Shown here: one piece after another, positions 8,670 to 18,637 of the stretch
Layout: the number at the start of each line of letters is the position of its first letter
How positions within the stretch are numbered: the stretch's first letter is position 1
Assembly (NCBI RefSeq): GCF_900109165.1
Contig: NZ_FNZF01000001.1
Location: 611,376-675,375, forward strand
Length of the DNA: 64,000 nt
Origin: Bhargavaea ginsengi
GTDB taxonomy: Bacteria > Bacillota > Bacilli > Bacillales_A > Planococcaceae
Direction: 5' to 3'
The notes under the pieces: model-generated
Database searches by the model: none
What the model saw: only the letters and a program-made list of their open reading frames with translations
What the model was told of the DNA's origin: nothing
Translations under genes and position numbers: made by a program

Positions 8670-9668
8670 ATGACCACCAAACGACTTGTTCCATTTCCGA
8701 TACAGCTCGCGCTCGGTGTTCTGCTGGTGGCCGCATCCTTTGTTGCGGCACTGACGCTCGGAGCCGCGGATACTGGCATCCGTGATGTCTGGCAGGCAGT
8801 GTTCTCAGCGACCGGCGAACATGCCGCTATACTCCGCGAACTGCGCATTCCGCGCGTGGTGGCCGCCATCTTCACAGGAGCGGCGCTTGGCGTTGCCGGC
8901 GCGATTATGCAGGGCGTAACACGCAACCCGCTCGCTGACCCCGGCCTTCTCGGACTGACCTCAGGCGCGAACGCTGCGCTCGCCCTATCGCTGGCACTGA
9001 TTCCCGGCATCCCCTATCTCGGAATCCTGGCAGCCTGCTTTCTCGGCGCAGGGGTAGGCATGGTGCTCGTATTCGGCATCGGGGCATCCAGCAGGGGCGG
9101 CATGTCCGCGATGCGGCTTGTCGTCGCGGGTGCTGCGGTTTCCGCTTTTCTGCAGGCGATTGCGGACGGAACGGGGATCGTCTTCCGGATTTCCAAGGAC
9201 GTCTCGCTCTGGACGGCAGGCGGTCTCATGGGCACGACTCCCAAGGCTCTCATCATCGTCCCGTTTATCGCAGTAGGTCTCATCGGTGCCATTGCCGTCA
9301 GCCGCCAGCTGACCATCCTCAGCCTGCAGGAAGACGTGGCGGCCGGCCTAGGCCAGCGGGTGTTCCTGATGAAAGCCATTATGATGGGCATCACCGCCCT
9401 TCTCGCAGGTGCGGCGGTCTCCCTTGTCGGCAACCTGGCGTTTGTCGGCCTCATCATCCCGCATATCGTGCGGACCTTCAGCGGATCGGACTATACACGG
9501 ATCGTCCCGATGAGCGCCCTTCTCGGCGCCGCGTTTATGGTGCTGGCCGATCTCGCGGGCCGGACCCTGAATGCGCCGTTCGAGACACCGGTCGTCGCCA
9601 TTACGGCACTGATCGGACTGCCGTTCTTCCTGATGATCGTCCGGAAAGGGGGGCTCCGCGATGCATGA
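8670..9668 (+). CDS. Iron-siderophore ABC transporter permease (FecCD family)
   Basis: 332 residues with about nine membrane spans and the FecCD signature GAALGVAGAIMQGVTRNPLA, then FVGLIIPHIVR and a final FETPVVAITALIGLPFF. It pairs with the next permease to form the channel. ATG at 8670 is preceded by GAGGAAAG at suitable distance; an in-frame TTG at 8649 is less likely. Its end overlaps the next start by 8 bases, indicating translational coupling. Confidence 0.93.
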   Translation: MTTKRLVPFPIQLALGVLLVAASFVAALTLGAADTGIRDVWQAVFSATGEHAAILRELRIPRVVAAIFTGAALGVAGAIMQGVTRNPLADPGLLGLTSGANAALALSLALIPGIPYLGILAACFLGAGVGMVLVFGIGASSRGGMSAMRLVVAGAAVSAFLQAIADGTGIVFRISKDVSLWTAGGLMGTTPKALIIVPFIAVGLIGAIAVSRQLTILSLQEDVAAGLGQRVFLMKAIMMGITALLAGAAVSLVGNLAFVGLIIPHIVRTFSGSDYTRIVPMSALLGAAFMVLADLAGRTLNAPFETPVVAITALIGLPFFLMIVRKGGLRDA

Positions 9669-10665
9669 ATCGAAACGGCGCAGGCCGCTCCGCCGGACAC
9701 TTATCCTGGCTGGACTGTTCCTCATCGTGCTTATCGCCGCCCTGTCGGCAGGTGCATCAGGCGTGACAATCGACCGGCTCATCCCTGTCCTCGCAGGCAA
9801 CGGCACGTTCAAGGAATCGTTCATCCTGCTGGAAGTGCGGCTGCCGAGAGTGGCGGTGCTCGTACTTGCAGGGGTGGCGCTTGCGGTGTCCGGGTCAATC
9901 CTGCAGACGGTCACGCGAAATGATTTGGCGGACCCGGGAATCATCGGGATCCATTCCGGGGCAGGATTCGCCATCACCGTGTTTTATCTTTTTGCCGGAG
10001 GCGATATCCCTTACTACGCCTATCTGCTTCCGGCCGTGGGATTTGCCGGGGCCATCGTGACTGCCGCACTCATCTATCTGTTCTCGACTGAAAAGGGACG
10101 CGGTCTCCGTCCGATGCGCCTGCTTCTTGTCGGGATCGGATTTGCCTCCGCCCTGTCAGGCGGCATGATGCTCCTCATCTCCGGCGCCGAACGCCAGGAG
10201 GCCGCCTTTGTCGCGGAGTGGCTCGCCGGAAGCGTCTGGGGCGCCGACTGGCCGTTTGTGCTCGCGCTCCTGCCGTGGGTCATCCTGCTCGTCCCGTTTG
10301 TCCTGTACCGCTCGAACACGCTCAATATCCTGGCGCTCAGTGAACCTTCGGCAATCGGGCTCGGCCTTCGGCTGTCACGAAGCCGGATGCTCCTGATCGC
10401 AATTGCCGTCGCCCTTGCCGCGGCTGCCGTATCGGTCACGGGCTATATCGCCTTTATCGGCCTGATGGCCCCGCATATCGCCAGGGCCATCGCCGGACCG
10501 CGCCACCAGCATTACCTTCCGGCGGCGATGCTGATCGGTGCCGGGCTCCTTGTTGCGGCGGACACGATCGGCCACTCCTTCCCGGCCTTCACTGTCCCCG
10601 CCGGCATTATCGCCGCCCTTATCGGCGCGCCGTACTTCCTCTATCTGATGAGGAAGAATGGGTGA
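9661..10665 (+). CDS. Iron-siderophore ABC transporter permease (FecCD family)
   Basis: 334 residues and a FecCD protein with GVALAVSGSILQTVTRNDLA, IGLGLRLSRSR and FIGLMAPHIARAI. It starts inside the end of the previous permease gene and should form the second half of the membrane channel. Last gene of the Fur-regulated operon, followed by a strong terminator. Confidence 0.93.
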   Translation: MHESKRRRPLRRTLILAGLFLIVLIAALSAGASGVTIDRLIPVLAGNGTFKESFILLEVRLPRVAVLVLAGVALAVSGSILQTVTRNDLADPGIIGIHSGAGFAITVFYLFAGGDIPYYAYLLPAVGFAGAIVTAALIYLFSTEKGRGLRPMRLLLVGIGFASALSGGMMLLISGAERQEAAFVAEWLAGSVWGADWPFVLALLPWVILLVPFVLYRSNTLNILALSEPSAIGLGLRLSRSRMLLIAIAVALAAAAVSVTGYIAFIGLMAPHIARAIAGPRHQHYLPAAMLIGAGLLVAADTIGHSFPAFTVPAGIIAALIGAPYFLYLMRKNG

Positions 10666-10706
10666 TCTGGGATGAGACGTTGATTATCTTTACCTGAGCC
10701 CAAAAT

Positions 10707-10739
10707 AAAACCAGCAGCCGTCCGCCGGCTGCTGGTTTT
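10707..10739. terminator. Bidirectional terminator between siderophore operon and YciI gene
   Basis: A perfect 14-bp stem (AAAACCAGCAGCCG, loop TCCGC) with A-rich left and T-rich right flanks. It serves the plus-strand permease gene and the minus-strand YciI gene. Confidence 0.9.
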
Positions 10740-10744
10740 CTCGT

Positions 10745-11008
10745 TCACGCGAAACTCGCGATCCACTCTTTGATTTCCATTCCGCGCGCGCCTTTTTCGA
10801 CGTATGGGTCCTGCTTGGCGATTTCTTCCGCCGCTTCCAATGACTCGGCCGCGTAGATCACCATGCCGCCGGAACCGTCGGCAAATCGGCCTTTCGCTTT
10901 CACATTGCCCTTTTCAATCTGCTCGTCCAGGAATGCCAGATGATCCGGACGGAGGGTCTGACTCAGTTCCTCATCCTTCATCGGCAGATAAACCACATAA
11001 TAAGACAT
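10745..11008 (-). CDS. YciI family protein
   Basis: 87 residues, usual length. It starts MSYYVVYLPMKD, has the family's central RPDHLAFLDEQ with the conserved His, and ends with a DPYVEKG motif. YciI proteins adopt a ferredoxin-like fold related to muconolactone isomerase; the function of most is unknown. GGGGGA lies nine bases before the ATG. Stands alone between two terminated units. Confidence 0.85.
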   Translation of the reverse strand: MSYYVVYLPMKDEELSQTLRPDHLAFLDEQIEKGNVKAKGRFADGSGGMVIYAAESLEAAEEIAKQDPYVEKGARGMEIKEWIASFA

Positions 11009-11083
11009 CCCATTTCCCCCATTCCACTAGTTGTCCATTTCATTATATAGCTTTTCGGGACACTGTGGGAATGAGGTCGCGGT

Positions 11084-12274
<1,191 letters not shown>

Positions 12275-12328
12275 CGGTCTCCACTCCTTTAGCTTGTTAC
12301 CAAGCAAAATGATAAAAATATACGTTCC

Positions 12329-12357
12329 ATTGTATAGGCTGAATATTTTTAAATCAA
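12329..12357 (-). promoter_or_regulatory. SigA-type promoter of the malic enzyme gene
   Basis: Minus-strand TTGATT (12357-12352), 17-bp spacer, TACAAT (12334-12329), 55 bases before the GTG. The AT-rich stretch 12358-12470 shows nothing else. Confidence 0.6.
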
Positions 12358-12551
12358 CTGAATCAGAATAATTTCAGATGAAAGGCTTAAAATCAGCGAT
12401 GAATCGACATTTTTATGGATTTTTCAGGATATCTGATCATCTTGTATATCAGTTAGTGTGCGCGCCCTCGGCAAAAGGATACAACAGAGATCCGGATGAC
12501 GATGCCTCCCTGTTCTGCTAGGATTGGTAACAAGACTGGGAGGCGGAGCGG

Positions 12552-13034
12552 ATGGATACAACCAACCTTGAAACAATCACACAGCAGCTGATTGAAACGA
12601 TCATCGAATCGGTCCCGACCGAATGGGACAAGCTGATGTTCTATGGAGAAAATCGCGATGAACACGCCGATTACTTTTATTATTTTTTCAGGAAAGATAG
12701 TCCGGAATTTCTGCCGGATGCAGAAATGCACTACATCCTCGACTTGGATCCCATCGATTACCATGAACAGACAGATGAGATCAATCGCCTGATTCTGAAG
12801 CTTGCCGGAGAGTTCCAAGCACTGGGACGCGAGCCGTTCACGACGATGACACTCATGATCGACGATGCCGGCGGCCTGAGCCTCAATTATGGATATGATG
12901 GATTGCGGCATGACCGGGCGGAAGACTACGAAATGAAGTTCACGAAAAAGTATGTGCTGCCCGAATGGAAAGCCCGCGGAGGACGTCCGGAGAAAAGCGC
13001 CATGAGAAGGGTATTTGAACTCTTCTTCAAATGA
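12552..13034 (+). CDS. YezG-family (DUF600) immunity/antitoxin-like protein
   Basis: 160 residues, acidic and soluble, with the family pattern of an N-terminal helix, then WDKLMFYGENRDEHADYFYYF, a central strand region and FTTMTLMIDDAGGLSLNYGYD, ending KARGGRPEK. In Bacillus, YezG-type proteins neutralise LXG toxins with a nuclease tail. No LXG toxin gene is present in this window, so it looks like an orphan immunity gene. GGGAGGCGGAG precedes the ATG. Confidence 0.8.
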   Translation: MDTTNLETITQQLIETIIESVPTEWDKLMFYGENRDEHADYFYYFFRKDSPEFLPDAEMHYILDLDPIDYHEQTDEINRLILKLAGEFQALGREPFTTMTLMIDDAGGLSLNYGYDGLRHDRAEDYEMKFTKKYVLPEWKARGGRPEKSAMRRVFELFFK

Positions 13035-13036
13035 TC

Positions 13037-13071
13037 AAAGCCCGCGATGCCAGATTGGCACCACGGGCTTT
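13037..13071. terminator. Bidirectional terminator
   Basis: AAAGCCCG pairs with CGGGCTTT around a small TGCC/GGCA inner stem, between the convergent YezG-like and nucleoside hydrolase genes. Confidence 0.8.
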
Positions 13072-13076
13072 TCCGG

Positions 13077-13991
13077 TTAACGGGTCATGCTTTGGATCAG
13101 ATAGCGGATAAACCGCTCCCCCTCTACTCCAAGGCAGACGTCCATATTCGGTTCATGTCCTGTCACCTGATTGAAATCACATACGGTCTGGCCGTCGCAC
13201 AAGGAACTGTCCGCCTCCACATCGACATAGAGCCGTTCGGTCCGGACAAACGACCGGTCGAGCGCCACCCCGACCGCCAGCGGATCATGCATCGAACACG
13301 CACGGCTGCCGGTCATCTCCTCATAGCGGTTCATGTACTGGACCGTCGCTTCCCGGATAAACTCGCCCTCCGCATTCCCCGACATTTCCCGGACATGCGG
13401 CTCGTCGAGAAGCGTCTTTTCGGTCACGTCCAGTCCGATGAGCGTGATCGGAAGGCCGGAATGGAAGACGACCTTCGCCGCCTCCGGATCGACAAAGATG
13501 TTGAACTCAGCCTTCGGCGTGATGTTCCCCGGTGTATCCACCGCGCCGCCCATGATGATGACTTCCTTGAGCCAGTCCTTGAGCCGTGGCTCTTTCCTGA
13601 CAGCGAGCGCCATGTTGGTGAGCGGAGCGAGAAGCACGAGCGTAAGCTCACCCTTATGTTTTTCCGCCTGTTCAATAATGAAGTCCGAGGCAAATCCTTG
13701 TGCAGGCGTCCCAGGTTCCATGTCGCCAAGCGCGCCTCCGATTCCGTCATCACCGTGCACCCTCGCCTCGAAATGAGGCGCTCGCAGGAGCGGCCGGTCC
13801 GCACCCCGGACGACCGGAATGTCTTCGCGCCCGATCAGGCTGAGGACTTTAAGTGTATTGACCGTCGCGTTGTCCAGCGACGTGTTTCCATTCACCGTTG
13901 TCACCCCGACCAATTCGGATTCCTTGGCCGCGAGCAAAAGCGCAATCGCATCGTCGATACCAGTATCAACATCCAGCAATAGTTTCTTCAT
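13077..13991 (-). CDS. Inosine-uridine preferring nucleoside hydrolase family protein
   Basis: 304 residues. The calcium-binding N-terminus DVDTGIDDAIALLLA and the later MGGAVDTPGNITPKAEFNIFVDPEAA and MHDPLA are the hallmarks of the family. It cleaves the N-glycosidic bond of ribonucleosides to give base and ribose. No transporter or ribokinase gene adjoins it. The ATG has an AAAGGCGG ribosome site. Confidence 0.93.
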   Translation of the reverse strand: MKKLLLDVDTGIDDAIALLLAAKESELVGVTTVNGNTSLDNATVNTLKVLSLIGREDIPVVRGADRPLLRAPHFEARVHGDDGIGGALGDMEPGTPAQGFASDFIIEQAEKHKGELTLVLLAPLTNMALAVRKEPRLKDWLKEVIIMGGAVDTPGNITPKAEFNIFVDPEAAKVVFHSGLPITLIGLDVTEKTLLDEPHVREMSGNAEGEFIREATVQYMNRYEEMTGSRACSMHDPLAVGVALDRSFVRTERLYVDVEADSSLCDGQTVCDFNQVTGHEPNMDVCLGVEGERFIRYLIQSMTR

Positions 13992-14159
13992 ATAATATTC
14001 CGCCTTTCTCCATTCCCCGTTTTATTATAGCAATCAGAAAGTGCCCTGAACGAATGAACCCGCGACTCCACAAAGGGAATCACGGGCTTATACGTTGTTC
14101 TTCTTCCCAGCTGCGGCGCATCCTGCGCGTCTCACCTGCACACTTGCCACTTCCTTTGC

Positions 14160-14231
14160 TTACTCACGATTTTGATAGTACGCGCGCTGTGACTCGATCA
14201 GTCCGAGCATATCAGGGTCCGGTTCTGTCAC
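14160..14231 (-). CDS. Possible 23-residue ORF after the YwqK-like gene
   Basis: A GTG two bases after the stop of the YwqK-like gene opens a 23-codon frame whose composition looks coding-like (TEPDPDMLGLIESQ, then RAYYQNRE). A GGAG lies about 12 bases upstream. The next 100 bases also contain short coding-like stretches in other frames. This may be a real small protein, a gene remnant or chance; I cannot decide. The rest of 13992-14159 shows nothing else. Confidence 0.2.
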   Translation of the reverse strand: MTEPDPDMLGLIESQRAYYQNRE

Positions 14232-14233
14232 TC

Positions 14234-14710
14234 TTATTCTGCTCCGTAATGTTTCTTATAGAGTCTACGACTCTGCAAAATCATGGTCAATTGGCTGTCG
14301 TCCGGTTCCGTTTTCTCTTCAAAGAGTTCACCGGACTCATCCCATCTTTTATATTTCAGCTCATGCCCATACTCGTATTCTCCCCAGAATACGAGGCGTC
14401 CTTCCTTGTCCCATTGATGTTGTTCGCCGTGGATCGGCCCGTGGAAATGGGTGTGGATCTGCTTTACTTGTCCGTTCAGATGGAAGTCCACCGAAATTCC
14501 ATGGGGCAGTCCGTCCGCATACTCTCCGTAATTCAGGACCGAGCCGTCCTGCTCGCTCAGCTCATAGACCAGCCCATTGACCGGAACGAGGTCGTTCCCT
14601 TCCTCACCGGTCCGTACAAACAGCTGGTCGCTCGGCGGCTCCATCTCCAGATCTTCGTAGTCAAAGCCTTTTTCAATCAGCTCTTCTTTAGTCAGCAGCT
14701 TATCGTCCAT
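14234..14710 (-). CDS. YwqK-like MORN-repeat protein (antitoxin/immunity family)
   Basis: 158 residues, acidic. It has at least three MORN_2-type repeats (LNYGEYADGLPHGISVDFH; NGQVKQIHTHFHGPIHGEQ; LVFWGEYEYGHELKYKRWD). YwqK-family proteins act as antitoxins of LXG toxins such as YwqJ in Bacillus, but MORN repeats also occur elsewhere. No toxin gene adjoins it. Together with the YezG-like gene 1.2 kb away, this region carries two orphan immunity-type genes. Confidence 0.75.
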   Translation of the reverse strand: MDDKLLTKEELIEKGFDYEDLEMEPPSDQLFVRTGEEGNDLVPVNGLVYELSEQDGSVLNYGEYADGLPHGISVDFHLNGQVKQIHTHFHGPIHGEQHQWDKEGRLVFWGEYEYGHELKYKRWDESGELFEEKTEPDDSQLTMILQSRRLYKKHYGAE

Positions 14711-14812
14711 TCTTGATCACCTCAGGTAAGAATTCCGTGCCTCGTATGGACTTTTCCAATAGTCTACCATAGTCGATTTGGACGGACTGTACCTGAAAAG
14801 GAACTTTACCCG

Positions 14813-14840
14813 AAAAAACAGACCTGCTTAGGCAGATCTG
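14813..14840 (-). terminator. Terminator of the acyl-CoA ligase gene
   Basis: Minus-strand CAGATCTGC, 4-base loop, GCAGGTCTG, then TTTTTT, 15 bases after the gene. Confidence 0.85.
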
Positions 14841-14855
14841 CGATATTTACCTTAT

Positions 14856-16466
14856 TTAGTTCACAAAGCGCCCTGCAACAGCTACTCCCTTATGGGATTC
14901 CCAGTAGTCGTTCCGCAGATGGACCTTTTGAATCTTGCCGGAAGCAGTCTTCGGAAGCTCGTCAACGAAGGTCACGCCGGTAACAGCCTTGAAGTGCGCC
15001 AGTTTCGAACGGGAGAAGTCGATAACCTCCTGTTCGCTCAGGCTTGCGCCTTCACGCAGAACGACATAGGTGTGAGGGGTCTCTCCCCATTTCTCATGAG
15101 GGACCGCGATGACGGCTGCTTCCAAGATGTCCGGATGCTCGTAGAGTGCCCCCTCGACTTCAATAGAGGAGATATTTTCCCCGCCGGAGATGATGATATC
15201 TTTTTTCCGGTCGGTGATATCGATGTGCCCGAATTCGTCGACAGTGCCCATGTCTCCGGTATGCAGCCAGCCGTTCCGGAGGGCTTCCGCTGTGGCTTCT
15301 TCGTTTTTCCAGTAGCCTTTCATGACGCCATGGCTCCGGACGACGACCTCACCGATGGACTTGCCGTCATGCGGCACTTCCTCGCCAAAGTCGTTGACGA
15401 CACGGACATCGTTTCCGACCATCGGGTAGCCGGCCTTCGCTTTTAGTCGGGTGCGCTGCTCGGCCGGAAGATGTGCTTCCGTCGAACGGCTTGATGACGT
15501 CAGGCTGAGCGGGGATGATTCGGTCATGCCGTACACCTGGATAAACTCCCAGCCCAGCTCATCTTCGACTCGGCGGATAAAGGCCGGCGGCGGAGCGGAA
15601 CCTGCGATGACTATGCGGAGATCAGCCGTGCCCGTCTGAGGCTTATTGGAATCATAGTACAGCAGCAGTGAATTAAGAACGGTCGGCGCCATGTGGACCG
15701 ACGTCACGCCATGGGAATTGATCGCGTCATAGATCGTCTCGGGACGTGCCTTGCGGAGGCAGACATGAGTCGCCCCGTTTGCTGTGTAATAGAACGGCGC
15801 GCCCCAGCCATTGACGTGGAACATCGGCAGAACATGAAGATACGTGTCCGTGTCATACACACGGAGGTGATGCATCAGCGACATTGCGTGCAGGTAGTTG
15901 TTCCGGTGTGTCAGCATGACGCCCTTCGGGTTGCCGGTCGTCCCGCTTGTATAGAGCAGGCTCGCGACGTCGTCTTCCCCGAGTTCCGCCCGGTTGAACG
16001 GCTCTTCCGGGAACTGAGCCAGCCACTCGTCATAAGACGTCTCTTCTGTCTCTCCGTCATGATAATGCACGATGATCCGCTCGACGGTTTCGAACTGGTC
16101 CTTCACCGGCTCAATCAGATGAAGCAGGTCCTGGTCGGCGAACAGCACCTTGGATTCGCTGTGGTTGAGGATAAACTGGTAATCTTCCGGCTTGAGCCGG
16201 ATGTTGAGCGGCACCATGACTGCTCCCGTCTGATAGATTCCATAGAACCCTTCCAGCATTTCCAGTGAATTTGGCGCGAGGTAAGCAACACGGTCGCCCT
16301 TCTCCACACCAAGTGATTGCAGGCCGTGCGACAGGCGATTGACCCGTTCGCCTAATTCGTTGTAAGTCAGCTTGCGTCCCTCATCATGGTCGATTACGGC
16401 CGTCTTCTCCCCGTACAGACGGACTGCGCGGTCCAGGAAGTCAGTCAATATCAGCGGTACATTCAT
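14856..16466 (-). CDS. Medium/long-chain fatty acyl-CoA ligase (AMP-forming)
   Basis: 536 residues, the normal length for this class. AMP-binding motif LLYTSGTTGNPKGVMLTHRN, the A5 motif YGMTESSP, A7 GWLHTGDMG, A8 DRKKDIIISGGENISSIEVE and the catalytic lysine in PKTASGKIQK are intact. It activates a carboxylic acid to an acyl-CoA through an acyl-AMP. Closest by pattern to medium/long-chain ligases of fatty acid or aromatic acid breakdown. Single-gene unit. Substrate chain length cannot be read from sequence. Confidence 0.9.
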   Translation of the reverse strand: MNVPLILTDFLDRAVRLYGEKTAVIDHDEGRKLTYNELGERVNRLSHGLQSLGVEKGDRVAYLAPNSLEMLEGFYGIYQTGAVMVPLNIRLKPEDYQFILNHSESKVLFADQDLLHLIEPVKDQFETVERIIVHYHDGETEETSYDEWLAQFPEEPFNRAELGEDDVASLLYTSGTTGNPKGVMLTHRNNYLHAMSLMHHLRVYDTDTYLHVLPMFHVNGWGAPFYYTANGATHVCLRKARPETIYDAINSHGVTSVHMAPTVLNSLLLYYDSNKPQTGTADLRIVIAGSAPPPAFIRRVEDELGWEFIQVYGMTESSPLSLTSSSRSTEAHLPAEQRTRLKAKAGYPMVGNDVRVVNDFGEEVPHDGKSIGEVVVRSHGVMKGYWKNEEATAEALRNGWLHTGDMGTVDEFGHIDITDRKKDIIISGGENISSIEVEGALYEHPDILEAAVIAVPHEKWGETPHTYVVLREGASLSEQEVIDFSRSKLAHFKAVTGVTFVDELPKTASGKIQKVHLRNDYWESHKGVAVAGRFVN

Positions 16467-16701
16467 GTCTGCTCACCTCTTGTTGGAATAATGAACTTTC
16501 TGATAAGTAAAATTATATCATCTGTTGTATATCAACCTTCCTTTAGTTGCCAAGATAGCGTTTTCTTGATTAAGTGACTGCTTGAACTGTATGAATACAG
16601 AGTTCTCGGAAAACTCGCCTTTCTTGCCGCACTTTCCGCTCCATTCCGCAATGATCCACTATATTTCCCGGGAAATATGTCGTCTTGTACAATATGAGGT
16701 C

Positions 16702-16729
16702 AAAAAAAGACTCCCCGTGATGGGAAGTC
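16702..16729 (-). terminator. Terminator of the DUF5362-like gene
   Basis: Minus-strand GACTTCCC, loop ATCAC, GGGGAGTC (one mismatch), followed by seven U. Nothing else is supported in the AT-rich 16467-16701. Confidence 0.85.
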
Positions 16730-16741
16730 AATTCGTGCAAC

Positions 16742-17122
16742 TTAGTAATAACCGTCAAACATGAATCCGCTGAAGATCGCGACGCCGAAGAGCACCAGCA
16801 TGAGAATCGTAATTCCTATACCCACGGCAAACATAATGAATGTGACGAGGAGATATAGGCCGTAATTATGGAACAGGTCGCTCAATGCACGGGTATCCCC
16901 GCCATCGCGAATCTGTGCTGCGGCCGTGGCGGTCTTGTAGATCAGGTACCCCATGAATAGTGTGATTGCACCCGGGATCGCACCGACAATAAAGTTGAAC
17001 AGGCCGAGCACACCGGTGATTCCGCCGGTGATCATCATCGCAATGCCGGTCACCTTGCCCCAAAGCGCAATGCGTTGCAGACCCTTCTGTGCCACTGCTT
17101 CTTCAAACGATTGTGGTTGCAT
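16742..17122 (-). CDS. DUF5362-like small membrane protein
   Basis: 126 residues with an N-terminal soluble segment (QPQSFEEAVAQKGLQRIA), then three or four membrane spans rich in Gly, Met and Ile. The last residues are FSGFMFDGYY. The family has no known function. ATG at 17122 was chosen because AAGGAGAG lies seven bases upstream; the extension to 17197 is not hydrophobic and has no site. Divergent from the amidase gene. Confidence 0.7.
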   Translation of the reverse strand: MQPQSFEEAVAQKGLQRIALWGKVTGIAMMITGGITGVLGLFNFIVGAIPGAITLFMGYLIYKTATAAAQIRDGGDTRALSDLFHNYGLYLLVTFIMFAVGIGITILMLVLFGVAIFSGFMFDGYY

Positions 17123-17242
17123 TTTGATTCTCTCCTTCTGATATTCTCTTTTTCCATTCTGACCGAACGGACTGCGCATGTCACCAGATAGTTGCAAAAT
17201 CTCCAGCCATTCGACTACCCTTTAGGAAAAGGGGGGATTGCG

Positions 17243-18598
17243 TTGAACATGATGGATGCCATCCGCTCGATCCGGGAGCGGGAGAAATCTCCGATTGAAC
17301 TGGTCAATGAGACGCTCGAAACCATCCGGAAAAAGGATCCTGAGCTCAACGCCTATATCACGGTATGCGAAGAAGAGGCTGTCCGAGAAGCGGAGCAGCT
17401 CACCCGTGAATGGGAAGCCGGCACCGTGCGCGGTCCGCTTCACGGAATTCCGATTGCTGTGAAGGACCTTGTCTTCACAAAAGAGATCCTGACGACGATG
17501 GGATCCTCGATCCATCAGGATTTCATTCCGTCTGAAGACGCTACAGTTATTGAAAAGCTGAAGGATGCCGGTGCTGTTATTATAGGAAAGACAAATACTC
17601 ATGAGTTCGCCTACGGACCAACGGGAGACGTCTCCCACTTCGGGCCTGTCCAAAATCCGTACGATCCATCGAAGATTTCCGGCGGGTCAAGCAGCGGTTC
17701 GGCTGCGGCAGTTGCGTCCGGCATGGCACTTGCCGGCATCGGGACGGACACCGGCGGATCGGTCCGTATTCCGGCGAGCGCCTGCAACCTGGTCGGAATG
17801 AAACCCACTTTCGGCCGCATTAGCAAACACAACATTTTCCCGCTCGCCTACACACTGGACCATCCCGGGCCGATCACGGCAGGCGTGGAAGAAAACGCGA
17901 TTCTGCTCAATATCTTGTCCGGCCCGGACCCTGCGGACCGATACTCCCTTCTGGAGTCTCCGCCGGACTTCACCGAGGAGCTTCGGGATGGCGTGGAAGG
18001 AAAGGTGATTGGTCTGCCGTCGCAATACTTCCGATTGCTCGATCCGGAAGTCCGTACCGCCGCAGAAAGCGCCGCCCGAAAATTCGAGGCGCTCGGGGCG
18101 AGAGTGATCGAAGTCGATATCCCGGTCATGTCCGAGATCAATGACGCGCAGATTGTGACCATCCAGTGCGAAGCGGCCGCCATCCACCGGAAGACAATGG
18201 AAAGTCGGCCAGGCGACTATGCGCCGGAAGTGCTCGCACGGCTGGAAGCAAGCGTCAGGCGGCCAGGCTGGGAATATGTCCGTGCCCAGCAGGAACGTCC
18301 CCGCCTGATTGAAGCGTTCAATGAGGTATTCTCCAAAGCCGATGTCCTGCTTACACCGACATTACCGATTCTCCCGACACCGATCGGTGAGCGAAAAACC
18401 ATTGTGGACGGCAAGGAAATCGACGTCATCCCGGCTCTTCTTAGCCTTACATCGCCGACCAACTTTACCGGCAATCCGAGCCTGGGCCTCCCTGCCGGTT
18501 TCTCGAGAAACGGGCTTCCGATCGGCATCCAGCTGATCGGAAATCACGGGGATGAATCGAAGCTGTACCGGTTCGGCTATGCGTTTGAGCAGAACTGA
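17243..18598 (+). CDS. Amidase signature family protein
   Basis: 451 residues. The Ser-cisSer-Lys triad is visible: Lys in GIPIAVKDLV, cis-Ser in GGSSSGSAAAVASGMA and nucleophile Ser in GTDTGGSVRIPAS. It resembles GatA but there are no gatB or gatC genes next to it, so it is more likely a stand-alone amidase hydrolysing a small amide. TTG at 17243 has GGGGGG six bases upstream; ATG at 17249 is an alternative. Confidence 0.9.
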   Translation: MNMMDAIRSIREREKSPIELVNETLETIRKKDPELNAYITVCEEEAVREAEQLTREWEAGTVRGPLHGIPIAVKDLVFTKEILTTMGSSIHQDFIPSEDATVIEKLKDAGAVIIGKTNTHEFAYGPTGDVSHFGPVQNPYDPSKISGGSSSGSAAAVASGMALAGIGTDTGGSVRIPASACNLVGMKPTFGRISKHNIFPLAYTLDHPGPITAGVEENAILLNILSGPDPADRYSLLESPPDFTEELRDGVEGKVIGLPSQYFRLLDPEVRTAAESAARKFEALGARVIEVDIPVMSEINDAQIVTIQCEAAAIHRKTMESRPGDYAPEVLARLEASVRRPGWEYVRAQQERPRLIEAFNEVFSKADVLLTPTLPILPTPIGERKTIVDGKEIDVIPALLSLTSPTNFTGNPSLGLPAGFSRNGLPIGIQLIGNHGDESKLYRFGYAFEQN

Positions 18599-18599
18599 A

Positions 18600-18637
18600 A
18601 AAAGAGCATTCCGGAATGTTCCGGAATGCTCTTTTTC
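18600..18637. terminator. Bidirectional terminator
   Basis: A perfect 18-bp stem (AAAAAGAGCATTCCGGAA, loop TG) ends both the amidase and, reading the other way, the YuiD-like gene. Confidence 0.92.

Noticed and set aside
7751-9010. Long minus-strand frame (419 codons) across the siderophore binding protein and permease
   Set aside because: Shadow of two well-supported genes in GC-rich sequence; crosses the intergenic hairpin and shows no domain.
16582-16764. 60-codon plus-strand frame before the DUF5362-like gene
   Set aside because: Overlaps the terminator and end of a minus-strand gene and has no ribosome site.
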